Shown here: piece after piece, positions 24,245 through 35,500 of the stretch
Layout: every line of letters begins with the position of its first letter
How positions within the stretch are numbered: the stretch's first letter is position 1
NCBI GenBank assembly: GCA_025642065.1
Contig: JAODUP010000015.1
Location: 344,001 to 408,000 of the forward strand
Origin: Paralvinella palmiformis
Taxonomy: Eukaryota > Annelida > Polychaeta > Terebellida > Alvinellidae
DNA: 64,000 nucleotides
Reading direction: 5' to 3'
The notes under the pieces: model-generated
The model's database searches: none
What the model was told of the DNA's origin: nothing
Seen by the model: the letters and a program-made list of their open reading frames with translations, nothing else
Made by a program: the position numbers and the translations under genes

Positions 24245-24605
24245 ATTTTAAAATTATAACATTAATAAAATGGCATACTGAAAATGTTTTGAGTAAAATA
24301 TTTTGAAATGTTCTCAAAACATTTCCATAGAATCTATTGATATAAACACAAAACAACATTAACTAAACTATGAGTACAAGCGTGATATATTATATTAGTG
24401 ATATATCATTTAAAATTATAAATTAATAAAATGCAATGAAAATTTTTGAGTAAAATATTTTGAAATGTTCTCAAAACATTTCCATAGAATCTATTGATAT
24501 AAACACAAAACAACATTAACTAAACTATGAGTACAAGCGTGATATATTAGTGATATATCAGTAAAATGTTATACAGAAAATATTTTGACTAAACATTTTA
24601 CAATG
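24245..24605. repeat. Tandem duplication, about 157-bp unit, two full copies plus part of a third
   Basis: The segment around ttctcaaaacatttccatag and tgagtacaagcgtgatat recurs at an offset of 157 bases (tgagtacaag at 24371 and 24528) with near identity. A third partial copy (gaaaatattttgactaaaca) follows. Near identity implies recent origin. Confidence 0.85.
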
Positions 24606-25283
24606 TCATAAAATATATTAATTAGCATATTTATAAAATACTTTTTTAATCTTTTGTCTTTAACTTCATTCCTAAACAGCGTTTTTAATCTGGCATAAAT
24701 TAAAATTGAAAAATCTGATCCACTGAGTCAGAGTGTCATTTTGGAATTAAAATTGTATTATGAAGAATATGTATATTGATATTTTTAAGATCCAGCGAAG
24801 AAGAGAAGGTGGGTGAATGGTCAAAAAAAAATATTGCAAAGTAAACCATCACACCTAAATATGATCCAAGCTCGGATTATTTTGTAAACAAATGCATATA
24901 TAAAAACAGAGGTAACAATATCCCATCCTTCTAGTGCAGATAACCCACTAAATGTTGCGATACCTGGCCGGTCATTTCCCCCATAACACATGTGTTACTG
25001 GCCCGACATCGGAACCGGATAAATAATATTTTGCATGGTACCATTCCAGTATACTCCAATGATCCGGTATCTGGCTGGTGTACTTTTTCTGTTATTACCT
25101 TTCTTGTTATTAAATAATAATACTAAATAATAATAATATCCAGTGTAAACTGTAAGAAGATTTCCAAGACATTTAGCAAACATCAGTGCTCATCCAGTGT
25201 AATCACAGGCTCACTATTGTTTTCATGTTATAGTCAAATATTCACATGAATCGTTTGGTGGCTTTTCTAATTTGATTTTCTAG

Positions 25284-25389
25284 CCAGTTACATTAAAATG
25301 GTTGGTAGAAAAATATACAAACGTATCAAACCTTTTTGACATCATGGATTGATATAATCAAATAACAGTAGCTATGCTCATACTTTAAG
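25284..25389 (+). pseudogene. Exon-like unit, broken copy
   Basis: This 106-base unit lies between a ttttctag acceptor and a gtatat donor, about 90% identical to 26840-26945. Its frame reads PVTLKWLVEKYTNVSNLF and then meets TGA and, near its end, TAA. The copy downstream is open. I do not recognise the protein. Confidence 0.55.
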
Positions 25390-25425
25390 GTATATTCATT
25401 TGTTTGTTGCTAACTTGTATCTATA

Positions 25426-26250
25426 TTGGTCTTTTCATGTGATGGAGGTGAAGATGAAAATGGCAACCCCCAAGCAACTGGTTATGAAAGTTCTGGTTAT
25501 GGAAGACAACAGTCCAAGTTTCCTAGTAATCCAGCACAGTTGACAGAGTTCATTCCAGGTGATAAAGCCAATGGGGAAGAAGCCATGTCCTCATCTGGAG
25601 CTTCCCAACAAACCATAAAATCACGAAAACGCAAGGATCAATGGATAAAGGCTGAAAGTATTCCAGGATATGTGGGTGATAAGCCATTAGATGAGGTGCT
25701 GTGTTTTATAGATGGTCGCAATAACCATGTACCTGGAAACGGTTCCCACAAGACAGCACAACACCCCAGTGCAGTCAACAGCAATCGTACAGACCACTCT
25801 AAAGCATCAGTAGCAATGGCTACCCAGAACAGTGTCAACACTATACATGGTCAGCAGGATCAATGGTCACATGGTACTCAGACAAAGACTGAGACCAAAA
25901 TAAAACGAAAGAAAAAGAATAAGAGTGGAACAGGGATTGGCACCAAGTCATCACTAGAAATGGAGGAAAATACTTCCCATGGCAGTGAAGGAGAGTGTGA
26001 TGGAGTTAAAGAAAAGGGTGCTGAAGATAGTACCAGCTCTGACCTCCTCGAAGGCGGTACATCTGTTTCATCAACAAAAGCATCATCACTTACGGATGAG
26101 GAAGCTGCAATCAGTCCTGATAACCCTTTTGATTCGACAGATGAAAGCTATATATTTACAGATATGCCTGTCATTCAGAAAATGCTAATATATTTACACA
26201 ATGCTGAGTCTTTAACAACTGAATATAAATCAATGTCAGATGTTTCATAA
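25426..26250 (+). CDS. Unidentified 274-codon open frame, Ser/Lys/Glu-rich, possible exon or retrocopy
   Basis: A single uninterrupted frame ends at TAA 26248-26250. No ATG marks the left end: the frame is open from 25414 and the first codon shown (25426) is TTG, so the true 5' boundary is unknown. Composition is protein-like: polar N-terminus, a motif around SIPGYVGDKPLDEVLCFIDG (roughly residues 77-96), a basic patch KIKRKKKNK near 160, and an acidic/Ser C-terminus with SPDNPFDSTDESYIFTDMP. There are no membrane segments. I considered a FAM193-type protein from the basic patch followed by an acidic Ser-rich tail, but cannot confirm it. It lies between two 106-bp exon-like units and just before a pogo transposase remnant, so it may be carried by, or interrupted by, a transposon. 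Confidence 0.45.
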   Translation: MVFSCDGGEDENGNPQATGYESSGYGRQQSKFPSNPAQLTEFIPGDKANGEEAMSSSGASQQTIKSRKRKDQWIKAESIPGYVGDKPLDEVLCFIDGRNNHVPGNGSHKTAQHPSAVNSNRTDHSKASVAMATQNSVNTIHGQQDQWSHGTQTKTETKIKRKKKNKSGTGIGTKSSLEMEENTSHGSEGECDGVKEKGAEDSTSSDLLEGGTSVSSTKASSLTDEEAAISPDNPFDSTDESYIFTDMPVIQKMLIYLHNAESLTTEYKSMSDVS

Positions 26251-26412
26251 AATTTGCACTTTGTGTACTGTTACTATTATAAAAATATTAAAAGGCTTAA
26301 AGGGACAAAAATTACAAACGCATGATCAGATGTCACATCACAAATTAGGCCAACTATCAAGGTATTCTCATGGACTTTACAAATATTACCTATTAATGAT
26401 AGATCATGTCAA

Positions 26413-26800
26413 ATTCTTTTGCCACTATTTCTCGTTGATGGACATAGCACTCTTTGCAGCTTGGAGGCGGCAGAGGTCTCCCAAGGCAACAATATCATCT
26501 TAAATTGTTTTTTGGTCCATGCATCTCATCTGATGCAGCTATGTGACAAGGGTTTCTTCAGCTCACTGAAAACTTCATGGAAGATGGCTGTAGGTGCTTA
26601 CCAATTCCCAAACCCTGGTCAGTCATTAATAAAAAGTACCTTCTCAAAGGTTTTTAAAGACCAACACTGGCAAGGTGCAAAATGTCATATCAGGCTTTAG
26701 TAATTCTGAGATTTTGCCATTAGAACATAAGCGTGTAGATATGGCCACAATCCGCAAGTTCCTACCGTCTAGTGATATAGATACAACTATTAACATCATT
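26413..26800 (+). pseudogene. Pogo/Tigger-type (Tc1/mariner superfamily) DDE transposase remnant
   Basis: The frame from 26413 reads LLPLFLVDGHS (second catalytic Asp), then FLVHASHLMQLCDKGFFSSL (third Asp region) and NPGQSLIKSTFSKVFKD. A frameshift near 26685 leads to VISGFSNSEILPLEH, the usual end of the DDE_1 domain. The HTH/CENP-B DNA-binding half and the first Asp are not visible upstream. It is a fossil. Confidence 0.8.
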
Positions 26801-26839
26801 ACATCTTCAAAATTACATCCATCATTTCTGTTTTTCTAG

Positions 26840-26945
26840 CCAGTTATATTAAAATGGTTGGTAGAAAAATGTACAAACGTTTCAAACCTTTTTGCCATCA
26901 TGGATTGGGATAATCAAATAACAGTAGTTAAGCTCATACTTGAAG
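26840..26945 (+). CDS. Exon-like unit, intact copy
   Basis: This 106-base open unit has a strong acceptor (tttttctag) and a donor-like gtataa, starts in phase 0 and leaves one base. It encodes PVILKWLVEKCTNVSNLF followed by AIMDWDNQITVVKLILE. It reads like a genuine internal exon. The near-identical copy at 25284-25389 is broken. The parent protein is not recognised, and no partner exon is certain. Confidence 0.45.
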
Positions 26946-27045
26946 GTATAATTATTTAATAAATTTACAATAATCACTGAATAGATTCGAGAAAAGCTGT
27001 GGCAAAATGCTGAAATGTATATACATGTGTAGAAATATATATATA

Positions 27046-27145
27046 TATACATTACCTGGACCACGAGTTTGCCCAACCCCTGTACTAGGTGTGCAACTGA
27101 GCTGGATTCTTTTCGATGATATTGGCAGTATAGAAGTTAATAATT
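27046..27145 (+). mobile_element. LINE 3' UTR fragment (same family as 10150-10455)
   Basis: gtttgcccaacccctgtact is shared base for base with 10370-10389, followed by the gatattggc segment and an att-rich tail. It is a 5'-truncated copy of about 100 bp. Confidence 0.7.
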
Positions 27146-27149
27146 ATTA

Positions 27150-29240
27150 TATTACATCAACCAAAGTTAAACACTGTCTGAAAAAGGTCACGCTTTTAAC
27201 GGTATCTAGAAGGATGATTCTGCAGATAAAGATTTGACTTACTGGAGTAAGTTTACTACAGTCCTATTAAAAAGCAGAATATTTTATAAAACAAAATAGG
27301 CTGAAGTACCCTTTCTTTTTGGCATTCATGTGTAAGCCAAAAATATTCTGTATGAAAATTTGCATCACCTATTTTTTTCCTTAGGTCGATTGATTTACTT
27401 CTCCAGCCCTGCCACCGGGTGGTAGCTCAACCAAAAGATGCTTCAGGTATTCCATCTTATAACAGCATCGTGCTTAATTTAACAATGGATAAAATAATTC
27501 AGAAAATAACCTTAAAAGACTGCCCATTTTTGGCCTGAATTTGTCCACTTCTTGGTGGTGTTTAAGTACAATCGACTGATTGAAATGTAATTTTGTGCTT
27601 TAAAAAAACTAGTATAGGTGTTTAGCTGCCAAGTTTATCAAAATCTAAGGGTAACTTTAGTTATTGTTTGGGAATATGTAGTGCTGAGTTTTATCATCTT
27701 TGTGTTATCACGTTTGATTTGTTCATTTTGTAGTCTGAACTAGTAGTTTGCTACATAATGGTGGAAACTGTGCACACTCACTCTACGTGGATAATCACTG
27801 TGTGTATATGTGGTAATAAGGTGACTAATAAAAAAATTAAAAGTTCACCCATAATCAAAACCCGTCATTTAGCAGTAGCCACGACGATACATTCACTGAA
27901 ATTTATTTTTTAAGTAATTTAACCATACATGGACCAATGTTTCTGGAAAAGTTAGTTGATCAAAACAAATAAAGGTTGTCTTGGGCAATTGCTAATTATC
28001 AATTCTGCTGATAACAAAAACATGATAATGCTAAATTAATAATGAAATAACAGTAAAAATATATATTTACTACAGATTCTGTAACAAAGTAAAGTTCTGT
28101 ATCTGATTAACACATAAGTTTTACAACATTAACTGCTAATAAATTATCTTAAAAAAAATTACTGATCCATCATTAACTTGTAATCACTCCAACTACAACA
28201 AAAGGTTACAAATAACATTATCATGGACAAAACGTGACTTAGTTCATACTGATAATAAATGGTTCAATGACGTGGACGTCATTTGCGTACAGAATCAAAG
28301 ATGCAATGACACAAACAAGCTAACAAGTATATTATAGAACATATATACATGCAAAGTTCTTTGTATACAATCCACAGTAAATGTAAAACATTCCAGTACA
28401 AGGTAGCTTACCATTACATGTAGATCATATTTTAATTTCTACCATTTGCAACTCAGTTATGATAACAGAGATACAGTTTAGTGATGTCAGCATTAGAACA
28501 TAATCTTAATTATAATATAAAAGGACATGAACCAGCCATGGCCATTATTAACAAAACATCTAATTAAATGAGAAAATACACTAGATGTTTCTCAACTAGA
28601 TTAAGACTCTGTTTGTAAACCAAAAGAATTAGTAATAAATTGGCTTCAAATGCAATTCACTTAAATGCCTAGTTGTATCAAGGCCATTTCCAATACAAGA
28701 TAATTAAAGTAAACTATATGTACTATTTTTTTAATAAATTTAATAGAATTACACTGCAAAGAAGATAATTACACTGTCTTCTTTGCATTGTGTTACAAGT
28801 GCATGCATAAGATTTAATAATGTGTTAACACATACACTGTGCATATGTGTGTGGAACAACAGATTTTACAAGATGCAATATTTATGTGCTTATAATGTCT
28901 TATGCCAAACATCACCTGGTTAGTTTGAGGTACAGTGATTTTGAAAGTTTAGGTAAATTTAATTAAATTAGCACCAAATTCTAGATTGTACATATCCCAA
29001 TATAACTGAATACAAAATTAACATTTTGTTGATTCAGATAGGTTTTGGAATAAGAAAACAATAAAATAACAGTTTTCTTGTAATTGCAACAATTAGCCAT
29101 ATTGGAACAAGTGGTTAGGTCATCTCTGAGATTATAAACATAATCAAGTACTAGTCAGAGAAATATGATTTATGGTACAACAGTAACCACAATACAATCA
29201 CACTCTACAACATTCAAAATTAAAATATTTCTGTATCTTG
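27150..29240. other. Intergenic stretch, no gene seen
   Basis: AT-rich, with no domain-like frames. One short open segment near 27400-27445 (reading LPPGGSSTKRCF) could be an exon scrap but has no support beyond composition. Confidence 0.45.
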
Positions 29241-29609
29241 GTACATAAAGAGCCGAGTTATTTAGCCTGTGGGCTGGTTACAACTGTGACATAAGGCCAG
29301 GTGGGGGGGGGTTCCTGCTTAGGAAGACATGCCATATAAACACAGGTATGAGCTAGATTCGAACCCATAACCTGGAGGTTTGTAGCATGGTGCTCTGACT
29401 GCTGCATCAATAGAATGACCTCTCAGTACATAATGAGTTGAGTCTAGTTGTTTAGCCACGGTGCTGCTTACACCCGTGACATATGGCCGAGGAGAACGAC
29501 AGCCTAGGGAAACAAATCCCATAAACACAGGTACAAGCCTGAATCAAAACCAGAACTCTAAGGTTTGTAATGCAGTGGTCTAACCACTGTGCCATTAGAA
29601 TGATGATGG
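29241..29609 (-). mobile_element. tRNA-derived SINE, family B, two copies in tandem
   Basis: Two copies (about 29245-29420 and 29430-29608) share cataaacacaggta, an antisense B box (attcgaaccc in the first, diverged in the second) and the A-box complement (tggtctaaccactg, diverged in the first). The junction word gtacataa occurs at 29241, 29426 and 29609, a spacing of 185 and 183 bases, so the pair arose by tandem duplication or insertion at the same target. Confidence 0.75.
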
Positions 29610-29729
29610 TACATAAGTAGGATTACCTACCACTATTATTAATGTTTATGAGTGTGGTCATGATAAGACATAAGGTTAGCAAAGAATAAACTTCCCATAT
29701 AACGACTAGGAGTACAGCCTATCAGAACA

Positions 29730-29903
29730 GATGATGATGATTGATGTTTTACAGCCACTTTTGTACACATGGTAGGCTAAATGGGCTGAGCGACCTCCAA
29801 AGGTAATGAAGCCAAGTCAAAGATGAAACATCCATCAGATATGCCCACGCCGAGATTCGAACACGGTGGTAGTGATCTGTGGTCCAGCACGCTACCGCTA
29901 GAC
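29730..29903 (-). mobile_element. tRNA-derived SINE, family A, copy 2, with perfect 13-bp target duplication
   Basis: This is a complete inverted copy: ATC-type tail (read on the plus strand as gatgatgatgattgatg), body, antisense B box (gagattcgaacac) and A box (gtggtccagcacgctaccgc). It is flanked by gcctatcagaaca at 29717-29729 and 29904-29916, which fixes its borders and length (174 bp). Confidence 0.92.
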
Positions 29904-29916
29904 GCCTATCAGAACA

Positions 29917-32562
29917 ATAACAACATGCTGTAACATATCATTATATAAAACGCAATACCAACTGTGAGATATCAATTGTGCCTCCATACAAATGCTAAGT
30001 ATGTTAGGAATGTATCTGGTGGTCAAATAGGCATAAGAAATGTTCTCACCTCATGTTAACTACATTCTTTAATTATTTACAAGCTTAAGAGACAAGTTTT
30101 GGCCTGGACTTTAAAGATTGTTCCTTCGGAGGGCTAATTGGGCATTCAGCCCATATAACTAAGAATTTAAAAAATAATTTTAATGAGTAAACATCATAGT
30201 CACAATCATTGTCATATTCACTGACATTTAACTATTTTGTCATAACTTTTGTGAATGCACATATAAACCAAAAAAAGCACAGACATTCTTGTGTGTTCAT
30301 TAGAAAGAGACTATATTGACAGCTATAAAAACTTAAAAAAACACATTAATTTAAACAAACACAGACATTTGCTTTTATTTATATATATTTATGATAGTGT
30401 TGCACATAGAATTGTTCACATAACAAGGGTAAACTATGTTATGCATAACTATAGCTAATATCTTATGGCTTCACTGTACACATATTTTGTTTGTCTATTT
30501 GTAAATGGTGTGGAAGGGGTACTATATAAATTATGATGATGATGATATAATGTGGCTAGTAGTTTCTTGAAAGATACTGATTGTATGACTTTACATCTAG
30601 TCTACTTTTAAAATGTCAGTCAAACAAACGTATCAACCATCTTCACTAAAACAACTCTGTCATTATAACAGATTATCACACAAGATAAATAAACATCTCA
30701 CATGGTGTGGGTTCTGATGACTTAGTATTATAATGAGCCAAAAACTAGGATATTCTTAGTCTGAATCCACCAAATAGCTGCTGGGTTTTGTTGTGCTCAT
30801 AAACAAGTATCTAGTCACATGAAATTGACTCTTATTGATTATTCACCTGAAACTAGTGATTTAATGCAGGCATATTCACTGATGAGTTGACTATAGTATT
30901 GGACTGTACAGGTCCAACTGCCTAATCCTCAGGGAAATGAAATGGTCAGATGAAACAACCCAGACAACGGTAACACAGGTATTCGAACCCCAACCTCTCG
31001 GACAAAGGTAACACAGGTATTTGTACCTCAAACTAGAAGTCCATAGTGCAGCATACTACAACCTGTACTGTGTGACACTCATTGCTGATAATAAACAAAT
31101 AAATAATATATAATGACCAATATATCCATAACAAATCTTATGAACATGGATCAAATACCTAAATACTTCCTTAGTTTTTTCCACCTCCAAATCTTCTATT
31201 ACTGCTTTATCCCAATTATAATGACTAGTAATTGGAATAAAACTAAACTGATATAATAAGTAGGCCTACTCAGTAAACACAAATCCTGGCAGGTGTGCAT
31301 CTGCTGATCTCTTGTGGTGAGTGCAGCAGTTAAATTTGGTACTATTTTTTATTTCAGCACCCATTCAAATTACATAGGTTAGTAATACCTATACTTTGTG
31401 AGAAAACTGATTTCTTTTTATATATTTATTGTAGAATTTATTTTATAAAGGACAAAATATCCATCACATAAAATAGCAACATGCTAAATTTATTTGATAA
31501 AAGTAACTACCTTTAAAAAGAGATCCAGGTAGCAAGAACAGTGTGAGTTCCAAGCAGACAAAGAGCACTTAAAAATTCAAATCAGAGGTCACAGTCAGAC
31601 AACTGTACTGCCATCAGTGAATACCCTGTTTAGACTCGTCACTGATAACACCTGGGTCACCCAACGGTGTGATGACCCTCTTGAGAAATTATCAGAAAAT
31701 ACATCTTGCACACGGCAGAGGTAACAGCAAGATTAAATCCTCATCATGGGGCACAATGTGCTACCAATTAGACTACAGAAACGAATGGTTACAAAGGAAA
31801 TGGTCTGGAAACCGAGATCATATAAAAATGAATCATGGAAGTATGAGAATTGGCAGTGTCAGTTATGATTGTCATCACCTAGTATATTTTAGCAATTACA
31901 GGTAATATCAGTGATCAATGAGTAATCTTTAGAAATTTACCACACTCCAACAGCACATTAGCTGTGACATCTGCTGATTCAGGCATCATACTGGGCTCTG
32001 CAAAACATGTCCCACTAATAATTTAAATTCTGCTTCTACTATTACAAAGTTCAACATTTTAACAGATTAAAAAAATATGCTTATCATTTCTTGAGAGCTG
32101 TTCAAATCCAAATTATATAATTAGGTGAATACAAAATAATGCAGAAACACTTAATTGGCAATTAATTCAAACTAATTGTGTGAAACATCATTTGACAAAT
32201 AATTAAAAGCAATTATACTCACTGTTATAGATTTGTATTACTATATTCTTGCAAGTTTTGTTTTCGTAAATGTTTATTAAATAGAAACAACAGAAACACA
32301 CCATTCTATCAACTGATTAGAGTATATCATTTATGTTAATCATAAAGGATATCTTTAAAAACAAAACAAAACATGACAATGACAAATGCTACTGGTAGTA
32401 AGCATTATGACACATCTATATATAATACAATCTATCAAATGTGCAAACAATAAATAACAAGAGATAAAATTTTAAACTTTCAACTTTACCACAATGAAAA
32501 CCTTCCTTGTGCTTGTATGACATTCTACAAAGACCTTTGTAGCAAATCACCGACATCTATTT
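29917..32562. other. 3' flank of CDIPT, no other gene seen
   Basis: AT-rich, without recognisable exons on either strand. Part of it may be the CDIPT 3' UTR, but no polyadenylation signal can be singled out. Confidence 0.5.
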
Positions 32563-35500
32563 TTATTTCTGCTTCTCAGCCTTTGCTTTTCTCTCTTCTA
32601 TGTCTAAAGATGTCACGTTCTCACAAGCAGCATACAGCTGTACAAGACTAACGCCAGTCTTAGCGAATGCAATGGGTGCACAGATGATACAGATTAGTGT
32701 CCACAAGCCAAATGATAATGGACCAAGAGGCACTAAAAAAGACAGATTAGTTCAACTGAATGAATACTGGCTGACAATTACTCGCAAACAACCAAATTAG
32801 TTTACATTTATTACAATCAGCATCATCATTATCAGGTTATTTATAAAATGTCATCATAAAATATGTGATTGACTGCATGCATGCGTAGGCGCATAGTCAT
32901 ACATGCATATGTGAGTGTGTAAAAGAAAACATGAAACTAATTCTGGTCACTTATCAGACTAATTTTCATACTCACACATGGGACCTGGTGTGAAGTGCAT
33001 CAGATAGAGCATGCTGTAAAATAGCTCATTGCCAGCACAAGCAAGGAAGAGAACTTTCTGTAAAGCAATATGATGATTGAAATCAGTACAGCAGACTCTT
33101 CCCAAATGCACATTTCCATTAAAAATGGTATTTCAACAGACGAAGAGGAACTGAACAATCCAGTCACATACATTATTTGAGTATTGCATATATACAACAT
33201 CTTCTTATACGCTATATCCATAAATTAAAAGCTACAATGATGCAAAATTGCATATGAACTAGAATGAGTAAATAGATCTTAGACTTCATGGATGGTCAGC
33301 TGCTCAACATCACCAATGATTTCCACACCAAAACATTAAAGACAGTTTGATCCTCTGGAGCATATAGACCACTAACAATTTCAGTCTCATACTCGAGTGA
33401 GCTAGATTCAGAAGTCAACAGTCAACGAGCATCTACAGCTGGAGGGGCAATGCTTGACCTTGAAATAATCCATAATTTGTCATAATTCTGCTTTCCACCA
33501 AGAATTAGTAACAGTTACTTAGTAATAATTACACCTGTTTTCAAGTTACTGCTAAGTTCCATCATCAGATCTCTGTCCACTTACACAAATAGTTTAATCA
33601 CTCTTAAAACTAAATCTGATAATATCATCACTGTTAACGCTGCTTCAACGCTTACCACTAGTTATCATAACTGCTTTAAATTGTTCACGTCACTGTTCCT
33701 GATCAATCTACCATAACACCATATATGGTCAAATCCTTCCACGTTCACTAGCACATTTGATCATATACAGCGAGATGTGCCTGAACAAGTGAATGTATGC
33801 ACAAGGAATTCATGTTCGAAGATGGCCAACTGCATTAATAAATTCAATGGCTTTCATTCCAGGTAATGAGTTACTTAATGGGCTTAAATCAGACAAGAAA
33901 TCTAAAAACAAGACCATTTTACTATAAGGATCCTGGACAAGTCCTTTAATCCCAATATCCACTTTTTATGTATGACAAGGGCTGCCAAATTTTACTGTTT
34001 CCACCTAAAATTTAGTTTTTACCAAATTAACTTATAATTTATTATAAGAAATGACTAATTACGTGTTTTTTTTAATAGCGAGGATAACAGTTCCTTTAAT
34101 CGTGTGTGCATTTTTGTTTGTTTTCCTAAATACCAATGGTTTATTTCACCCTATTTTACCAATTTTTTTATTTTGTGTTGCTGTGGAGGATGATTATTTG
34201 TTAAAATTATTGTCATGCCTGTTTTATTACATAGTTATGAGTTGTACAAAAATAATAAACCAAGAAATTATGGGTACTCAAAATTCTTTAAAGATTTTGA
34301 TCCAAAGGCTATAAATGTAGAAATCTTCATGTCTTCATCATCATGGTATTATAACAATGGGACATTTATGCTATGAATGTAGTCATATTAATACACAGCT
34401 TAAGCAAATGATGCCCAACATGTAAGATCATATGATAAGAACAGGTGCAAAGATAGGTCAGGTCCATCAGAAAGAACATTTTTGTGCATCCTACTGCCTG
34501 AGCTTTGGGGTTATACTGAAGTTAATAACAACTTGGAAACTAACATACAACTTTTGGGGCTGGACATTATATTCATCAAGATACATACATAACAGGTCAA
34601 AATGTTAATGCATCTTCTTTCACCAATGAATTCGTGCTGTTCAAACTTTTACCAACAGTAAATATTTTAATTAATCTCTGATCATCTGAAAAGTTATTGC
34701 TTTGAAAACAAATGATTCAACCATTCAAATCTACACAAGGTGGCAAGCTCATTTTAATGTAAAGCAGTGCTTCTGAATCTATCTAATCTGGTGGACTGAC
34801 AATTTATTTTCCAGTACAATATTTGTGCACGTAGGAAAGCAGATAAAAACAATTTGTTTGCTGTATTAATTAGAAGTGTGCATAACACATGCATAATACT
34901 TGCAGAGGTGATACTATTTAAATCCACTGAAAACTAACTGAAAAGCTGTACAAATGTGTGGATAATATGCATCTATGTTCCACAAAAGTATAACATGAAC
35001 ATTCTTCTATTATATTAATTTATACCATAAGCCATTAAATGAAAACAATAAAGTCAACAAACTAGTTTTCTTCTATGTTGATAGTGTAAATATGTTTTGA
35101 AATATTATTTCTGGTGGTACTCCATTCCAATTATTAAATTAAAATATTGATTGTTTTATTTCTGGATTCTGAAGGACCATCACTAGTACATGGATTACTA
35201 TTTTGAAAAGTGCCGATGGTGATGTCGAGTTTGTTATGCTAGTCATTATCTAAATAAGTTATCCTTGTCATTTCTATCATAATAAATTTACATACAAAGT
35301 ACAACAGAATTTTATATCTCAGTTAAATTTTAATGCATTATATATTTTTCACAGAAACATGTCACTTTCCCTGTGTGAAGATATGAAGTTTGATTATTTA
35401 AACATCTACGACATTTACTAAGCCAAACCACTAAAAAACACGAACCTGAACAGTGGCAGACACTACATCACTTACCTTGTTGTTGTAATAATGCCTAAGA

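Noticed and set aside
27400..27445. Short exon reading LPPGGSSTKRCF
   Set aside because: Borders are weak and no neighbouring exon fits.
34051..34314. Small hydrophobic protein on the plus strand inside CDIPT intron 4
   Set aside because: T-rich composition alone yields Phe/Leu/Ile codons; no homology, start context or splice support.
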